Assembly (NCBI GenBank): GCA_963971285.1
Contig: OZ020250.1
Coordinates: 10,276,499 to 10,340,498, forward strand
Direction: 5' to 3'
Length of the DNA stretch: 64,000 nt
From: Astropecten irregularis
Lineage: Eukaryota; Echinodermata; Asteroidea; Paxillosida; Astropectinidae
Part shown: positions 22,081 through 34,032 of the stretch, in pieces
Layout: the number at the start of each line of letters is the position of its first letter
How positions within the stretch are numbered: the first letter of the stretch is position 1
Made by a program: the position numbers and the translations under genes
The notes under the pieces: generated by a model
Told to the model about the DNA's origin: nothing
Database searches by the model: none
Seen by the model: the letters and a program-made list of their open reading frames with translations, nothing else

Positions 22081-23006
22081 CATGGTCAAACTCTGGTTTG
22101 ACTTAAAACCAGAAACTATTTAACACTTCAACATTCCATTTGATATAACAATGGGATATTTTACAAGATACAAATTCTTTTAAACACAAATTGGATAAAA
22201 CCATGTACACATTATTTAGATCACCCGGCATACACCATAACTATTCAATTTAGTGTTCGCGTCCCCCTGGGAGCTGCGGTCGGGACTAGTCCAAGGGAAA
22301 TCTTGGCACTTTTAGAAAACTTAACAACCTGAAGTAGCCGAGGAATAAATTAGTGTATGCCCTGTCAATTTGACCAAACTGCGGCACCGAAGTGAAAGAT
22401 TGATGTAATATTCCCATCACAAATTGCCCACAGCGTAATTGAACTTGACAGAGGGAGGAAAACAGATGGGGCGGAGGTGGGATGAAATTTTGTTCCAGTA
22501 GAAAAGGACCCACGTTGCATGAACAAAGCTGTGATGAAAGTGAATGCAACTTGTACCTGAACCCTGCATATATGGTCCCAGATTTCACAATCCCTGACCT
22601 TAGCTTTTGACCCTGCATATGGTCCAAGATTTCACAATCCCTGACCTACTTGGCTGATTCCCTTAAAGAATTCTGCTATGAGCCAGTTCAGTCTTTCTGG
22701 CGACAAACCCCATGCTGTCCTGGTGGTCGAACACTTCACCTTGCCCTATGAACCTGACTGAACTAGCCTGCAAATGCCCACCATGCACAGCTGTAAGGCA
22801 TACTGTCTGTGATTTGTGTATAATGCATTTGATCAATACTTGATAAAATGACTTATATTGATTAAAAAGCTGCATCCTCTTTGAGTGATCCCCTTTGTAC
22901 TGTGTCTCAGGTTGTGGCATTGCTAATATTTATCCTTGGGATATAATAGCGGTATATGAGTGGTTTCATGGCTTCTGACTGCCAAATCAACAAAGATAAT
23001 TTACTA
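22081..23006. other. Noncoding intron sequence with a short direct repeat
   Basis: Contains CCCTGCATATGGTC-type direct repeats near 22562 and 22611 (each followed by GATTTCACAATCCCTGACCT). From about 22830 it carries sequence linked to the SINE (TTGATTAAAAAGCTGCATCC, GCATTGCTAATATTTATCC). No exon recognised. Confidence 0.5.
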
Positions 23007-23121
23007 TTAGGGACATCATCAACATAAGGCTGGATAGCTCAGTTGGTAGAGTTCATGTACGGTATTCCGGAGGTCGCTGGATCAAATCCCCCTCCAGTTA
23101 ATTTTTAAAAAGTGAACAAAG
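23007..23121 (+). mobile_element. tRNA-derived SINE, + strand copy
   Basis: Starts ATTAGGGACATCATCAACAT, then GGCTGGATAGCTCAGTTGGT (A box) and GGTCGCTGGATCAAATCCCC (B box, one mismatch to GGTTCAAATCC), and ends CCAGTTAATTTTTAAAAAGTG. A second, inverted stretch of tail follows to about 23180. Confidence 0.75.
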
Positions 23122-23404
23122 AACTATTGACTGGAATGGGATTCAAAGCAGCAACCTCTGGATTGCCAGTCAATTTTTAAAAACTTAAAAATGGACCTTG
23201 ACAGACAATAGTTTATTTCCTGGGTAGACTTTGTTCAGCAATATACATGTGTAAGACATTTAACACCACACATAATGTTCACCTATTACCATTAACAACA
23301 GACGTTGCTTATGATCATCATTTTCTGTGGATTTTACCATTAAGATTCACTCTGCATTCCTAGTGGGTTTTGTGAAAGCTGCCTTAATTGCTTTCCTCCC
23401 TCAG

Positions 23405-23576
23405 CTGTTCCGATGGGTGGATAGTAATGCTGTGAGATTTACTAAATGGGGAGATAAGGAACCAAAATTAGACATGTCATCTACCACAGATGGTTGTGTC
23501 TCCATGGATGTAAATGGAGATTGGTTCAGTGGAGATTGCAGTGAAATGAAATCAGCCATCTGTGCCATTACAACAG
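23405..23576 (+). CDS. CTLD gene exon 3: D2 C-terminal half
   Basis: Encodes the second half of a C-type lectin-like domain: FRWVDSNAVRFTKWGDKEP, then GCVSMDVNGDWFSGDC and the final AIC. The sugar motif position reads EPK and the WND position WFSG, so Ca2+-dependent binding is doubtful. Acceptor CCTCCCTCAG before 23405; donor CAG|GTATTG at 23577; 172 nt, phase 0 to 1. The N-terminal half, with the first Cys residues and WIGL, was not found. The exon is phase-compatible with exon 2 (phase 0), but joining them would repeat the W-x-EP segment, so missing exons are more likely. Confidence 0.8.
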
Positions 23577-25166
23577 GTATTGTTTGTGTTTATTTGATTT
23601 TTTTCATTTTTATTATTATGTTATTTCATTTCCATTGATAACATTTATTATATTCACAAGTAACTCATAATGCCAGTGTGTTTTTTAGTCACAATGCTAC
23701 ATATAAGAGAGGTTTCGCATTGTCACAGATACCAATATGCGAATGGATATATCACGATACGTCGTCACTAATTGCAGTGAATGTGACATATAGGCCTAAC
23801 CGCTGTACACGAGTTCGCATAGTAGTTCGCAACGGAGATCTTCCGGCATTCACATAATTAAAAAACAGATACCGGTATCCTTTTTGCAGATTTTGTAGTA
23901 GATTGTCATTGTAAGTTAGCAATTTTATAATTGATGGATGTAGTGTGAAATTTGTAAACAGAGAAGAGAGGAATGGACTGAAAATTACACAACAAATTGC
24001 CGTGTGACACCATGCAGATGTAGGCCTACCACGCTTCAAAAGCATACAAATGCCTAGCACCTCCTGAGGTAGTGTCAGAATTATGCGAAACACTGTGTGG
24101 CTGTTATACTATAGTCTTGTGTGTGTCAGTCAACAGAGGGCACGGTGATACAACCGTTTAGAGTTTTGTGGACAACCGACGATACCACATACGAGAATTC
24201 TGGATTGGAAGTAATGTCTTGGATATCTAGCATTTGAGGGTTGGGCCAGATTATGGTAATAAAACAGAGTGCGTATGACGTGTGGTGATTGATTATGCAA
24301 AATGCCAGCTGCAGGAATTAATGAGATAGACATCACAAAATGCGTTCTCGGAGTCGAGTCGAGTCAGATCTGTTGAACAAAGCCACTTTAGCATTTGAAT
24401 GTGACCAGCTTGGTCTTCAGTTTTTTAATTATTTTAATGTCTAATTAAAATTATTGAATTTGTTTTGTTTACTTTTTTCGGGAATTTCATTAAAAAAAAA
24501 GTTAATGTGGAGCCCTGCTTGATGTCACTATAGATGTTCGTATCCAGATCGCAACAAAAATTGATGGAAATAATTAAACAAATTCAGCAAATGAATTAGG
24601 CACTTGATCAAAGACATTGCGTAGGGAGATGAGAGGCATCTTTTTCTTGGCAAACAAAGAATTGGTAACCTTGGAACAGTTTCTTTTGGAGTGTTTCCAT
24701 TTCAGCTTTTCTTCTTAGTGTTCAATCAAAACGGGTGCACTGTTCATCAAATTCAAAGGGGGTTGATAACATAAGTCGGAAGCCTGTAAGCCTTCACAAA
24801 ATTGGTCAATGTCACTGGTTTGAAAAATGTACCAGAATTTATGATTTAGTTGGGTACACATTTAGTCTTTTTTCCATTTTACTGTAATGTGCTCCAATCT
24901 TTTTTACTACATTTCTGCTTAGTCATGTTGGTATAAGTACCAGTTCAGAACAGCATATAAAGAGTAGGCTTCCTATAATGACAGCTTTCTACGCTTTGTC
25001 TCTGCAAGCATTCCTGTTTCACTTGTTGGTTGCCAAATGGAAACGTATATCTGACCTATGCAAGGCAAAAACAGGATTCAATTAAAGCAATTTAGATGGT
25101 AACCCTGGTATCTCAGCGACGTGTAGCTGATAGTCCGTGGGCCGTGGCCTTTTATTCGCTCGTTTC
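23577..25166. other. Intron sequence, no repeat recognised
   Basis: AT-rich. A GAGTCGAGTCGAGTCAG run lies at about 24350. No exon with splice sites was recognised. Confidence 0.45.
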
Positions 25167-27013
25167 GTGACCATCATCACCGAATTTGTTCCCACTTGGC
25201 ATGGATGTAGATCTGACATTACTGAACAAGAATTGATTTGTTCCCACGTCCAATTTGTGTTCACTAAAGAGAAATTTGCGATAGAAAATCGTCAAATTTT
25301 ACGTACAGAAAAAACATAAGAATAAACAGCGCCCTCAATCGGTAGAAAGTAATTATCTACATAATAATACTATAGGAACTGCAAACCCGTGCTAATTTTA
25401 TTCCCGATGCAAAACCCTTAACATGATTGGAAACTGATCAAACTTCAACGTAATTATTTCTAGGTACATTTTAATTGTCGTTTTAATTAAAAGATAGTAA
25501 GGTGAATGCCTGAATGGAAAATATGACACATGTTTCTGAAGATGTTGCTCCCAGCAAACTGCTGTCGCAATTTGGCATTGATGTATGAGAGTCGGTTTTT
25601 GAAAACACTGGGAAATTATTGTAATGACTGTTTTGTTGTGAAATGTAGAATTTCCACCACGAACAATGATAATTCATTATGCAAAACAATGGTCTTACAC
25701 AAAAGACGGGCCCTACACTTGTACAATTTATAGCATTTTGTTCAATTATTATTATGACTGTAAATTTGTTCCGAAAACAGAGATTTCACCACTTCATTTT
25801 GTGATGGGCTCCATACAATAGTCTTTACCACTAAACAAATATTGCATTTATGATAAAGAATTAAATAAAAATATTACTGAAATTCCAACAAAGGATGTTA
25901 ACATTGTATATTATAAACAATTATAACAATATCATTATCTTGCTCATAACACTTTATATGCCCCAAATAATATATTTTCTTAGGATACATTAGCTACATG
26001 TGTGCTCTTGCAATGAGCTGCATGTAGGGTTAAAAGTAAAATATATGATTGCAAAGGGTAAAAAAGAGTACATGTTACACTTCACACTGTCACTTGCACT
26101 GTTTGATCCATCATGGGTACACATGAAATAATACCCCTGTGAAAGGTTAAGCTTAATCGGCCATCTGAGTCTCAAGAGAATATTATTGAAAAACTTAGTC
26201 AATTCTTTTCTTATAAAATATAAAGAATACAGTACTTTTGATCATGCATGACAAGATATTTCTGTTAGTGTTTTCTAAAAAAGAAATATACATCTTATAA
26301 TAAGCATTTTGGACCAAAATATTTTAACAGCAAAATCATGTGAGATCATACAGTGTGTGTGGCTTGAAATACAGATTCCTTTGTGGGAATAAATTCATGT
26401 ATGCAACCATATTGAAGTCTCAACTTCATTGTGATAATTGTTTTGTTTTCTTTGTCATCAAATATTTTTATTGTTATTTTATTTGGGATTAAATATTCTG
26501 GTAGACCAAACGTCAGGCATTCCCAAGAAAGTTTCAGGTCAACTCGGTCCGTGATTATTTTAGGCTCAATTGGTTGATGAGCAGTTTGCAGGAGTTTGTT
26601 ACTTCCTCATCATTTAGAAATTTGCTGGGAGAAACATCTTCAAAAACATGTGTCATATTTTTCATCCAGCATTCACCTAATTTTCCCATAATTAAAACGA
26701 CAAATAAAATGTCCCTAGAAATAATTACGTTGAAGTTTGATCAGTTTCCAATCATGTAAAGGGTTTTACATCAGGAATAAAATTAGCACGGGTATGCAGT
26801 TCCTATAGTTTTATTGTGTAGATAATTACTTTCTACCGATTGAGGGCGCTGTTTATTCTTATGTTTTTTCTGTACGTAAAATTTGACGATTTTCTATCGC
26901 AAATTTCTCTTTAGTGAACACAAATTGGACGTGGGAACAAATCAATTCTTGTTCAGTAATGTCAGATCTACATCCATGCCGAATGGGAACAAATTCGGTG
27001 ATGATGGTCACGT
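25167..27013. mobile_element. 1.85-kb foldback element with about 395-bp inverted arms
   Basis: The left arm (about 25167-25562, starting GTGACCATCATCACCGAATT) is mirrored by the right arm (about 26619-27013, ending ATTCGGTGATGATGGTCACG). Shared landmarks include GCGCCCTCAATCGGTAGAAA and AACAGAAAAAACATAAG-like text near 25325 and its mirror near 26845. Arms match closely with small indels. The centre (25563-26618) is AT-rich and encodes nothing recognisable. It lies in the intron between D2 and D3. Confidence 0.8.
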
Positions 27014-27263
27014 AACTCAAAAACTAAAGCGAATTTGGCCTCACAGCAACGGACTATGAATCCTTTAGATTTTCTCTTAGGTAACAAGGATAAAACATTT
27101 ATTACTAAATTTGTATTCGTCTTTGTGCTCAACTGAGTATATCAATATACAGTGTGTCCCCCCCCCAAAAAAAAAACGATACCCATTTTTAAACAACATA
27201 TGAAAATGAAATGTATGTTTTCAGCTATCTGATTTTTAGTGGTTGTATTCAGTATCTCCTAGG

Positions 27264-27500
27264 GCATTCATGCATCACTGATCAATTACTGATTGTCTGG
27301 TAAAGTTGATTTTCCTGTATTAAATTTACAAACGAGTGGAAATGGTGGTATTAGTTGTGATCTGCAAATATTCCCTCGTGCTGCCCACATTCACTACACA
27401 CAGATCACAACTTAAATAACCAACACTGTCACTCATTTGTAATGGCAGGAAAATGGTCTTTTCCAGACAACCGGTAATTGCTCGGCGATGCATGAATGGG
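27264..27500. repeat. Imperfect palindrome, about 100-bp arms
   Basis: Left arm from GCATTCATGCATCACTGATC to TTAGTTGTGATCTG; right arm from CAGATCACAACTTAAATAAC to GGCGATGCATGAATG. The loop is about 35 bp (CTCGTGCTGCCCACATTC region). It is a foldback MITE relic with no coding. Confidence 0.65.
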
Positions 27501-27989
27501 TTACAAACTGGTGCTGATGATCAGACTATATAAATCAAAGTGCCTTAATAGCTTCACAATTCATAAGATGCAGAATGGTTTTTGCAGCAAATGAACAAGC
27601 GGAACAACATGTAGCCAGTTATTATGACCCTGCCAAGTCTGGGTAAAGACGTCAATGGCTACCGAAGCAGGATTCCAGAATCTAAAATTGGGAATTCAAT
27701 AGTGAAAGTAAGCTAGTGAAATGATGTATAGTGTTAGGATCCCAGCATCTGGACAATTGAACTAAGGAACATCTTTTGGAAGTCTTCCAATTGTCTGAGT
27801 TGAGTCTGAAATTTTGCTTGGGAAATAAGCATTGTGCTATTTGCTCTTAGACACCCATTCCATTTCAAGAAAGATGGCCATGCCAATGCAGTACACCCAA
27901 CCTGCTAATATCTAGGACAATACATTGTATATCTTGTTTCATGCTACCCTTAGACATAATCATTATGACTCAATTCAAATGTTAAGTTT

Positions 27990-28090
27990 TTGAAACGTGA
28001 CCACTAGTGTCCCTAATACTCAATTATCTTTGTTTGTTTGTTTGGCAGTCAGAATAAGCCATACAACCATTCACATACCACTATGATCGT
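27990..28090 (-). repeat. SINE-associated fragment
   Basis: GTGTCCCTAATACTCAATTA TCTTTGTTTG and TTTGGCAGTCAGAA match, inverted, the sequence upstream of the SINE head at 22970-23010. The tRNA-like part is missing. Confidence 0.45.
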
Positions 28091-28338
28091 TAAAGATACG
28101 CACAGCATTTACAATACTTGCAACCTCGAAACTGCTTGAATCCCACCTGAGCCATCGCATGATTTGTTCATGTGCACTCTAAAAGCATTCTATGTCTGTG
28201 AAGGGCAAGCCTAATTTGCATAATTCTATCTCCCAGACGAAAAACCATTAATATGTAATGTTTGTTATTGAAATGTATTTTAACACTAAATCCAATTCAC
28301 ACTTCAATAAAATGAAATTACTCTGAATCTGTTTCCAG

Positions 28339-28578
28339 ATGACGAAATTGTGCCTGAACCTATGTATGGCGAATGCCCAGAAGACTGGACCAAAGAGGGT
28401 TATGATTGTTACTACTATGTTCATGAAAATATGACCTGGACAAAAGCTCAGGAGAAGTGTCAAGCTATCCATGTGGATGCCAGCATTTCTGTCCCACATG
28501 GGAGGAGTCAGTTCAATTGGGATGAATACAACATCCCTGGTTTCACTGATATCTGGATTGGAGTTTCTATAAATGATG
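28339..28578 (+). CDS. CTLD gene exon 4: D3 N-terminal half
   Basis: Encodes a linker with a short acidic start (DEIVPEPMYGE), the long-form Cys pair (CPEDWTKEGYDCYYY), MTWTKAQEKC and the DIWIGVSIND core. Acceptor GTTTCCAG before 28339; donor GATG|GTAACA at 28579; 240 nt, phase 1 to 1. The final G pairs with AT of the next exon to give Asp (SINDD). The G ending exon 3 plus AT here also gives Asp, so the D2-D3 border keeps frame. An AHxDASI-type segment replaces the usual LASI motif. Confidence 0.87.
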
Positions 28579-28627
28579 GTAACATTTCTGCTTTCTTGAC
28601 TTGTTAATGCAATCATTGAAGCTGCAA

Positions 28628-29581
28628 TTAACACCGTGTTTACACTTGATCGCACAACGCAGGATCAGATCCTACGGTTGCAATCAAGCTTGAGGTCCGT
28701 GCTGTGTTTACACTCGATCCTGATACCGCAGTGATTGTGTGTTGGGCAACGGAAGCAAGTGTTCAAAGGTTATTCATTTCGCGCGAAAACAAACCGATCT
28801 TTTTTTCTTTTTTTTCTGTGGTCTTACATTTCTCAGACGGTCTTCACAAATCCCATTTCTCCCAGCTCTGTGGGATTGTGTTTAACACCGCTGTGTTTCG
28901 AGTGGTTCCATCCAGTTTGTCCAGTCCCAACTCTTGTTTTTCCCAAGCTGACCGCGTATCGCCATCTTGTAAATTTAACTAGCACTGCCATGCTCTTTTC
29001 CATACAAATTTCCTCGGGGAAAAAAGCACTGACCTATTAAACGATTATCTAATGGCCAAAGCATGCTAGATAATGCACACTGAAAGAAAAATATCACAAT
29101 CTGTACATGACCAGTTTTTAAGCTTCTGAACGGCGGGTGAAATAATCATATAAGGACAGGGAAAGGAGAATGAAAGTTGCAAGTACCAGTTATCGCCTAA
29201 TAGGCACAAGTGCGTGCGGCTCACATTTTTTGGGTCCAGCGTAATGTTGTTTGTATCTTGGACCATGCTGTCTGGGCATTGTGCAATAAATAATACTCGC
29301 AGTCACTGGTAAAATATTAACTTGTTTTCGCGCGCATGGCCATAGCTTGCACCGGATGCCGTCACTGTAAATTTCAGGATCCGATCCCACGTTGCGTTTT
29401 CACTCGAACCTTGATCCCGCATGCGAGATCTGAACCGGATCCAATCCTTCCCGAGAGGTGGATCAGATCCCGCTTCATCCCGGGATCAGATTCTGATCAC
29501 TGGAGCATTTACACTCATCGTTGATTGCCTTTGATCGTGCGTTGATCGCCCTCGCGGTAACAAGTGTAAACACGGTGTTAA
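28628..29581. mobile_element. TTAA-flanked DNA transposon relic, 17-bp TIRs
   Basis: Both borders are TTAA followed by perfect inverted repeats, CACCGTGTTTACACTTG at the left and CAAGTGTAAACACGGTG at the right (element 28632-29577). The inside has GATCC-rich repeated words (TACACTCGATCC, CACTCGAACCTTGATCC) near both ends and short open frames without recognisable domains. TTAA duplication is known for piggyBac and Kolobok groups; which one cannot be said. Confidence 0.8.
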
Positions 29582-29698
29582 ACAATGTACAAGTTAACAG
29601 TCATTTTATGCAATTTAATCTACTTGAAAATCTTCGTTGTCATCTGTAAAATTTAAAATCTTGGAGGAAGGTTAATTCATGTGTATGTTGCCTTATAA

Positions 29699-30063
29699 TT
29701 AAAGGTATATTACATGATTGGTAAAGATCACAGAACAGCACTCACACTTGGTCTGATTCATTATGCACATGAGCTGATAAACCTGTGAAAATTTGAGCTC
29801 AATTGGTTATCGGAGTCACAAGAAAATAGCGAAAACCCGACTCAATTTTTCTTATAAAACATAAAGAATGGTTTTGATCTTGCCTCAAGATCAAAACTGT
29901 TTTCGGTCTTTGTTTGACTAATTTCAGGATAAACACACCATTTTAGGTGGAAATATTTTAGCAGTATGCTTCTACCAGCATCATCTGCATATCCTGAAAG
30001 TTATACGTAAATCTGTTAACATTTCTGTTTGGGTATGTTACCAATCCTGTACTGTACTTTTAA
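29699..30063. mobile_element. TTAA-type MITE, about 365 bp
   Basis: Ends TTAAAGGTATATTACATGA and TGTACTTTTAA, with the inner palindrome TTTTGATCTTGCCTCAAGATCAAAA. The right half matches the right half of the copy at 4770-5137 (CATCCTGAAAGTTATACGTA type), while the left half carries the other end module (CGAAAACCCGACTCAA). Noncoding, within the D3 intron. Confidence 0.7.
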
Positions 30064-30221
30064 TCCATTCAAATAAACATTTTAAGTGATGATATCCACT
30101 GCATCTCACTACCTATTGCAATGCCCTTTTCTCCTGATTTCCTACTTTTTCTTTATAGATTGTTACACTGTCAGACAGGACAGAGCTTTAAAATTAATGG
30201 ACTTTTGTTTAACTTTAACAG

Positions 30222-30404
30222 ATGAAAAGTTTGAAACAGTAGATAATAGTGTGTTGGATTTTGTGAATTGGGCAAGTGGCCAGCCAGATGACATGAAACC
30301 TGATGAGAAATGCCTAACAGTAACAGTGACAGAGCAAGGTGGTTCATCCTGGTCAGGACAACGTTGTGATAAAAATCATCCATTTTTCTGCGCTTTTCCT
30401 CAAA
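30222..30404 (+). CDS. CTLD gene exon 5: D3 C-terminal half (QPD)
   Basis: Completes D3: LDFVNWASGQPDD, then EKCLTVTV, SSWSGQRC and the final FFCAFPQ. QPD is the galactose-type motif; the WND position reads WSG, so the second Ca2+ ligand set is weak. Acceptor CTTTAACAG before 30222; donor CAAA|GTAAGG at 30405; 183 nt, phase 1 to 1. The last A joins TT of exon 6 to give Ile. The upstream 30086-30221 stretch is open but lies in the intron, as the domain alignment requires the start at 30222. Confidence 0.87.
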
Positions 30405-32127
30405 GTAAGGATTAAGGCAACTGTGTGCCAATGTGTACAATCTTTTGAAACCATAATTAGGGCCTTAACCCCCATTTCAGACAGATGTTTAGCGCCAGGG
30501 CAAACCAATTGCAAGGCAAGATTTGAATTAAAAACATTTTGACATCTGAAACAATTAGGAGTGACCAGGCGCACCTGATGCTGAAAGGTCAGAACAGCAC
30601 TAGAGCAACATCGTTTTCAGACGTTGTTTTTGTCATGAGCAGACCTCAATGCAAATGCATGTAAATGTATGCAAATAAGAAGTGAACTGCAGACATATTC
30701 CACATTGCTTAAATAAAAAACTTTTTGGCCTGAAAATAAGGACTAGACGCCTGCCGGTCATACTTAATAGGGTGCACTTTTCAATAGACCTTTGCCCAGG
30801 AATACAAAAAACAAATTAATGAATTTGAAGGCAAAGTCAAAGATGACGGGTACATTGCCAGTTGTGACAGTTGAGTACGATGATAACAGTCAAGGATCAC
30901 ATTATGCTTAATAATTTGTCCATTTCCTCCTTGCAATAACAAAGTCAACAATGAACAACGTTAACTGTCTGAAATGTAAACAACCCCCAAAAGTCTTCCA
31001 CAGACTTGTTGCTATGGCTGTATTGTTTGTTTGTTTGCAGGCCTACTTGTACTTCAGTATGCTATTAAGTTTGCCTGTCTGAAGACAAAATCTGAATTTG
31101 GTCAAGCTTGGGTCGCTCCTAATCTATTTAAGTTCAGCATGATGCTGGAACACCTGTCTGAAATGGGATAAGTCAGTTTCAACACCTATTTATTTGGTTC
31201 AATAGTAAGAATGTGACAGTTTTAATAACAAAGAACATTTTAAATAACATCAAGAACCATTACCATTTTAAAGTCGTTTTTGTCAAGCTGTTGTCAAAAT
31301 CATGCAAATTGAGGTCAGACATTTGTACAAGTTTTCTGTGTGTAATTTATTTTCATTTGGGATATTGCATTGGGGTCAACTATGCAAAGGTAATTAAAGG
31401 TTTTGTATAAGAAAAGGTTTATGTTTAATAGCGCCATGTAATATTCACTGGGCTGTGTGGTTGTAAATAGAACCAGATGTCAACTGGACATTCCAGTAAA
31501 CCTTGATGGTACTTTGCTATCATTGGAGACCCACAAGACAAGTATAAGGCCCAATGGCAGAGGCTGGTTGATAGAATAGTTTTACAGAGGAAGATAAGTT
31601 ATATGCACCAGAGAGACTGGTCAATAGAGCTTTGCACTAGACTCGAAGAGCATGTTGACTCTGGCCATAAGAAAGACTTTGAAATATCAGCCATAGTGAG
31701 ATTTCCTCATAGTAAGGAAAACATCATCTGTGCAGGAGCTAATCTAATAGATAATAGCAATTGTTTAGTAGCACACAAGCAAAAGTGTATGGTACCCTAG
31801 GTTTCCTTCCTCTATGCCTAGGCCTACTATATCCACCCCCACCAGTGGGCCATCAGCACTATTGACTATAGTTCACTTGTGCCATTTATACATAATTTAA
31901 CACCTAGAGCATACAGACAGGGTGTTAATTTAACATTCATGTCTTTTTGCAACCATAAAACTTTATGTGGTTCTACCTTAAGCCTTTTCATTAAACCTTT
32001 GCACTTCCACTATACATGGGCTAATTTCTGAAGCTAGATTTTATGAAAGACTCCCCTTCCTCTCCATCCTGTATTTTTCCTTTTCTTTCTTTTTCTAATA
32101 TTCCTATATTTGTTTATTTATCTACAG
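30405..32127. other. Intron between D3 and D4
   Basis: No repeat ends recognised. The open stretch 31603-31800 (65 codons, with HKKDFEISAIVRFP) reads like a protein fragment but has no family match I can name and no fitting splice sites. A pair of related words (CATTTCAGACAG near 30472 and GTCTGAAATG near 31157, inverted) may mark the ends of an unrecognised element. Confidence 0.4.
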
Positions 32128-32295
32128 TTACTGCTCCCAGAGACACAGGAGAGTGCAAGAGTGGCTGGTTCAAGTTTAAAAACAAATGTTATCAACATTT
32201 TAATGAACGATTGACATTCGGCGAAGCTCAAAAACAGTGCAAAAGTAAGGCCATTGGTGGAGACTTGGCTGGAGTAAACAGTGGACAGCTACAAG
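32128..32295 (+). CDS. CTLD gene exon 6: D4 N-terminal part
   Basis: Starts D4: linker TAPRDTGE, long-form Cys pair CKSGWFKFKNKCYQHF, FGEAQKQC and GGDLAGVNS. Acceptor TTATCTACAG before 32128; donor CAAG|GTAATA at 32296; 168 nt, phase 1 to 1. The final G plus CT of exon 7 gives Ala in QLQALLSYL, matching the usual helix after the first strand. Confidence 0.87.
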
Positions 32296-33499
32296 GTAAT
32301 ATTTAATTGTCACATAGTCATATTTGAAGGAGGTAATCTGGCTACTTTTCAAATGTGAAAGTTTTAGAAACATTAGAGAAACATTTTGACAACCCATTTT
32401 CTGATTGTTGGATGCAGTGGAACGCGTAAGATTTTTTGGTTTGAATCCACGATTATAATGGTTATATCAGTTTTGAGTTGCAAAGCTGTAAGGCCTAGGC
32501 CTACAAAAACATGCTGAACTAGATCACGCATGTAGCAACTTGTGGCCGCTGCTGTTCTATCCTGTACGCGAAACCCCTTACAAAAAACAGAGATGCACAT
32601 CTTTTCAGTGAGCATACATGTACACGCAACTGACAACAGCAGCGATGAACACACATGGTTCAGCCTAGGGAGCGTGTAAGTCTTGTTTCAAGATATTGTT
32701 GCTGTAGATACTGAAACCTATGAACTGATTACCCGTACTGACATCCTGCACACACACATATGTGTACATACAGACCTAGAGAGTATCTAAAGCAGCTATG
32801 TATTGCAATATCTTGATCCACGGCTGTGACCACGTGGGAATATTTTTCATGTGTAAGGACTTTCATTTTGCTTGGTCTACTAATGCTCTGAAAAAGAAAA
32901 AGCTGCACTTTCAGTCAACAGTGTATTTTCGAAACCTCGATCAGCTGAGAGAAAAATGGTATTTGTTTATTCACACGTGCATGGGGAAATGTGGGTGAAG
33001 TTGGCACTTACGACTTAAACACGACTGGAATATTTTGTTATCATATTGAAATTATAACTAATGATCAAAGCATAAAGCAGTTAGTATACTTATACAGATA
33101 AGCTTTTCTGGACTTACACGAAAAAGCAAGTGGTAGGAATTTTAATTGCCCAAAACTTTTGCCCCGGGCTCTCGGATAGGCGATTCATCGCGGCTTGTGT
33201 CGATACGAATCCCCTCCATGATCGTCATCAATTGCTTGTGTCTCTGCCGAAGTTGCAACAAAGTAAGAGTTGAAACATGCAATTAGATCATAAATTTTTA
33301 ACGTTAAAACTTGGCAAGTTGTTGATGTATTCAGAAATAAACTTTTCGCGCGAGAGAGCGCGGAAATGGCAGCTGGGTCATTTAATACACATGGCCATTA
33401 ATCATTTATGATGACCTATGGCTGTGCACTTCCAGTACGAAAGGAGAATTGAAAGTGGATCGGAATGGAGTGTAAATGGGACAGCGATAATCACCCCCT
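32296..33499. other. First part of the 5.1-kb intron within D4
   Basis: AT-rich. No exon or clear repeat boundary seen before the CR1/L2-like coding fragment that begins near 33500. Confidence 0.45.
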
Positions 33500-33529
33500 G
33501 TGGTTGCCGGATTGAGTCCTCCTAGGTGG

Positions 33530-34032
33530 ATTCAGTGTAAACGAGCCAGCCGCAAGTTCCTTGATCTCATCGATGCAGCGGGCTTTAAGCAACACGTCAA
33601 TATTCCGACTCATCTGCATGGACATACGCTTGATTTACTCATCTCCCGCACTGATGGCAACATCTTCCATCAATGCAGAGTTATCGACAAATGAATATCT
33701 GACAGTGTGATCATTATGTCATCGCGAGCGATCTGAAGTTACCTGCTAAGAGGATGCTTTGCAGATCTCGGAAGTATTGACAGCTGAATCGGGAGACCTT
33801 CAGTGAGCAGATATAGAACATATATAGATATAGAACACGTTGAAAATGTAAATGACCAGGTCAATTTATTAAATAATTCCATAACATTTGTATTAGATAA
33901 ACACTGTAAAGTAATTACCCGGAATAGGAGAGTGATTTCTTGCCTTTGGTATGATGATAGTATTTTTGCACTTGAGAGAGTAAAGAGGAGAAGTGAGGAT
34001 GAATGGAGAAGGTCTGGCGACATAGCTGATCT
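33530..34032 (+). pseudogene. Endonuclease end and RT spacer of the CR1/L2-like element
   Basis: The frame at 33530-33691 has FLDLIDAAGFKQHVNIPTH and HGHTLDLLIS, the conserved last block of apurinic-type endonucleases in non-LTR elements. A stop at 33692 and shifts separate it from 33803-34039, which encodes LLDKHCKV-type, WYDDSIFALERVKRRSEDEW, the segment that normally precedes RT. The MITE at 34033 cuts it. Confidence 0.75.

Noticed and set aside
30086-30221. Open extension upstream of exon 5
   Set aside because: Domain alignment and the acceptor at 30221 show this is intron; the extension adds nothing CTLD-like.
31603-31800. 65-codon frame that reads like a protein
   Set aside because: No recognised domain and no splice sites in a phase that fits the neighbouring exons.
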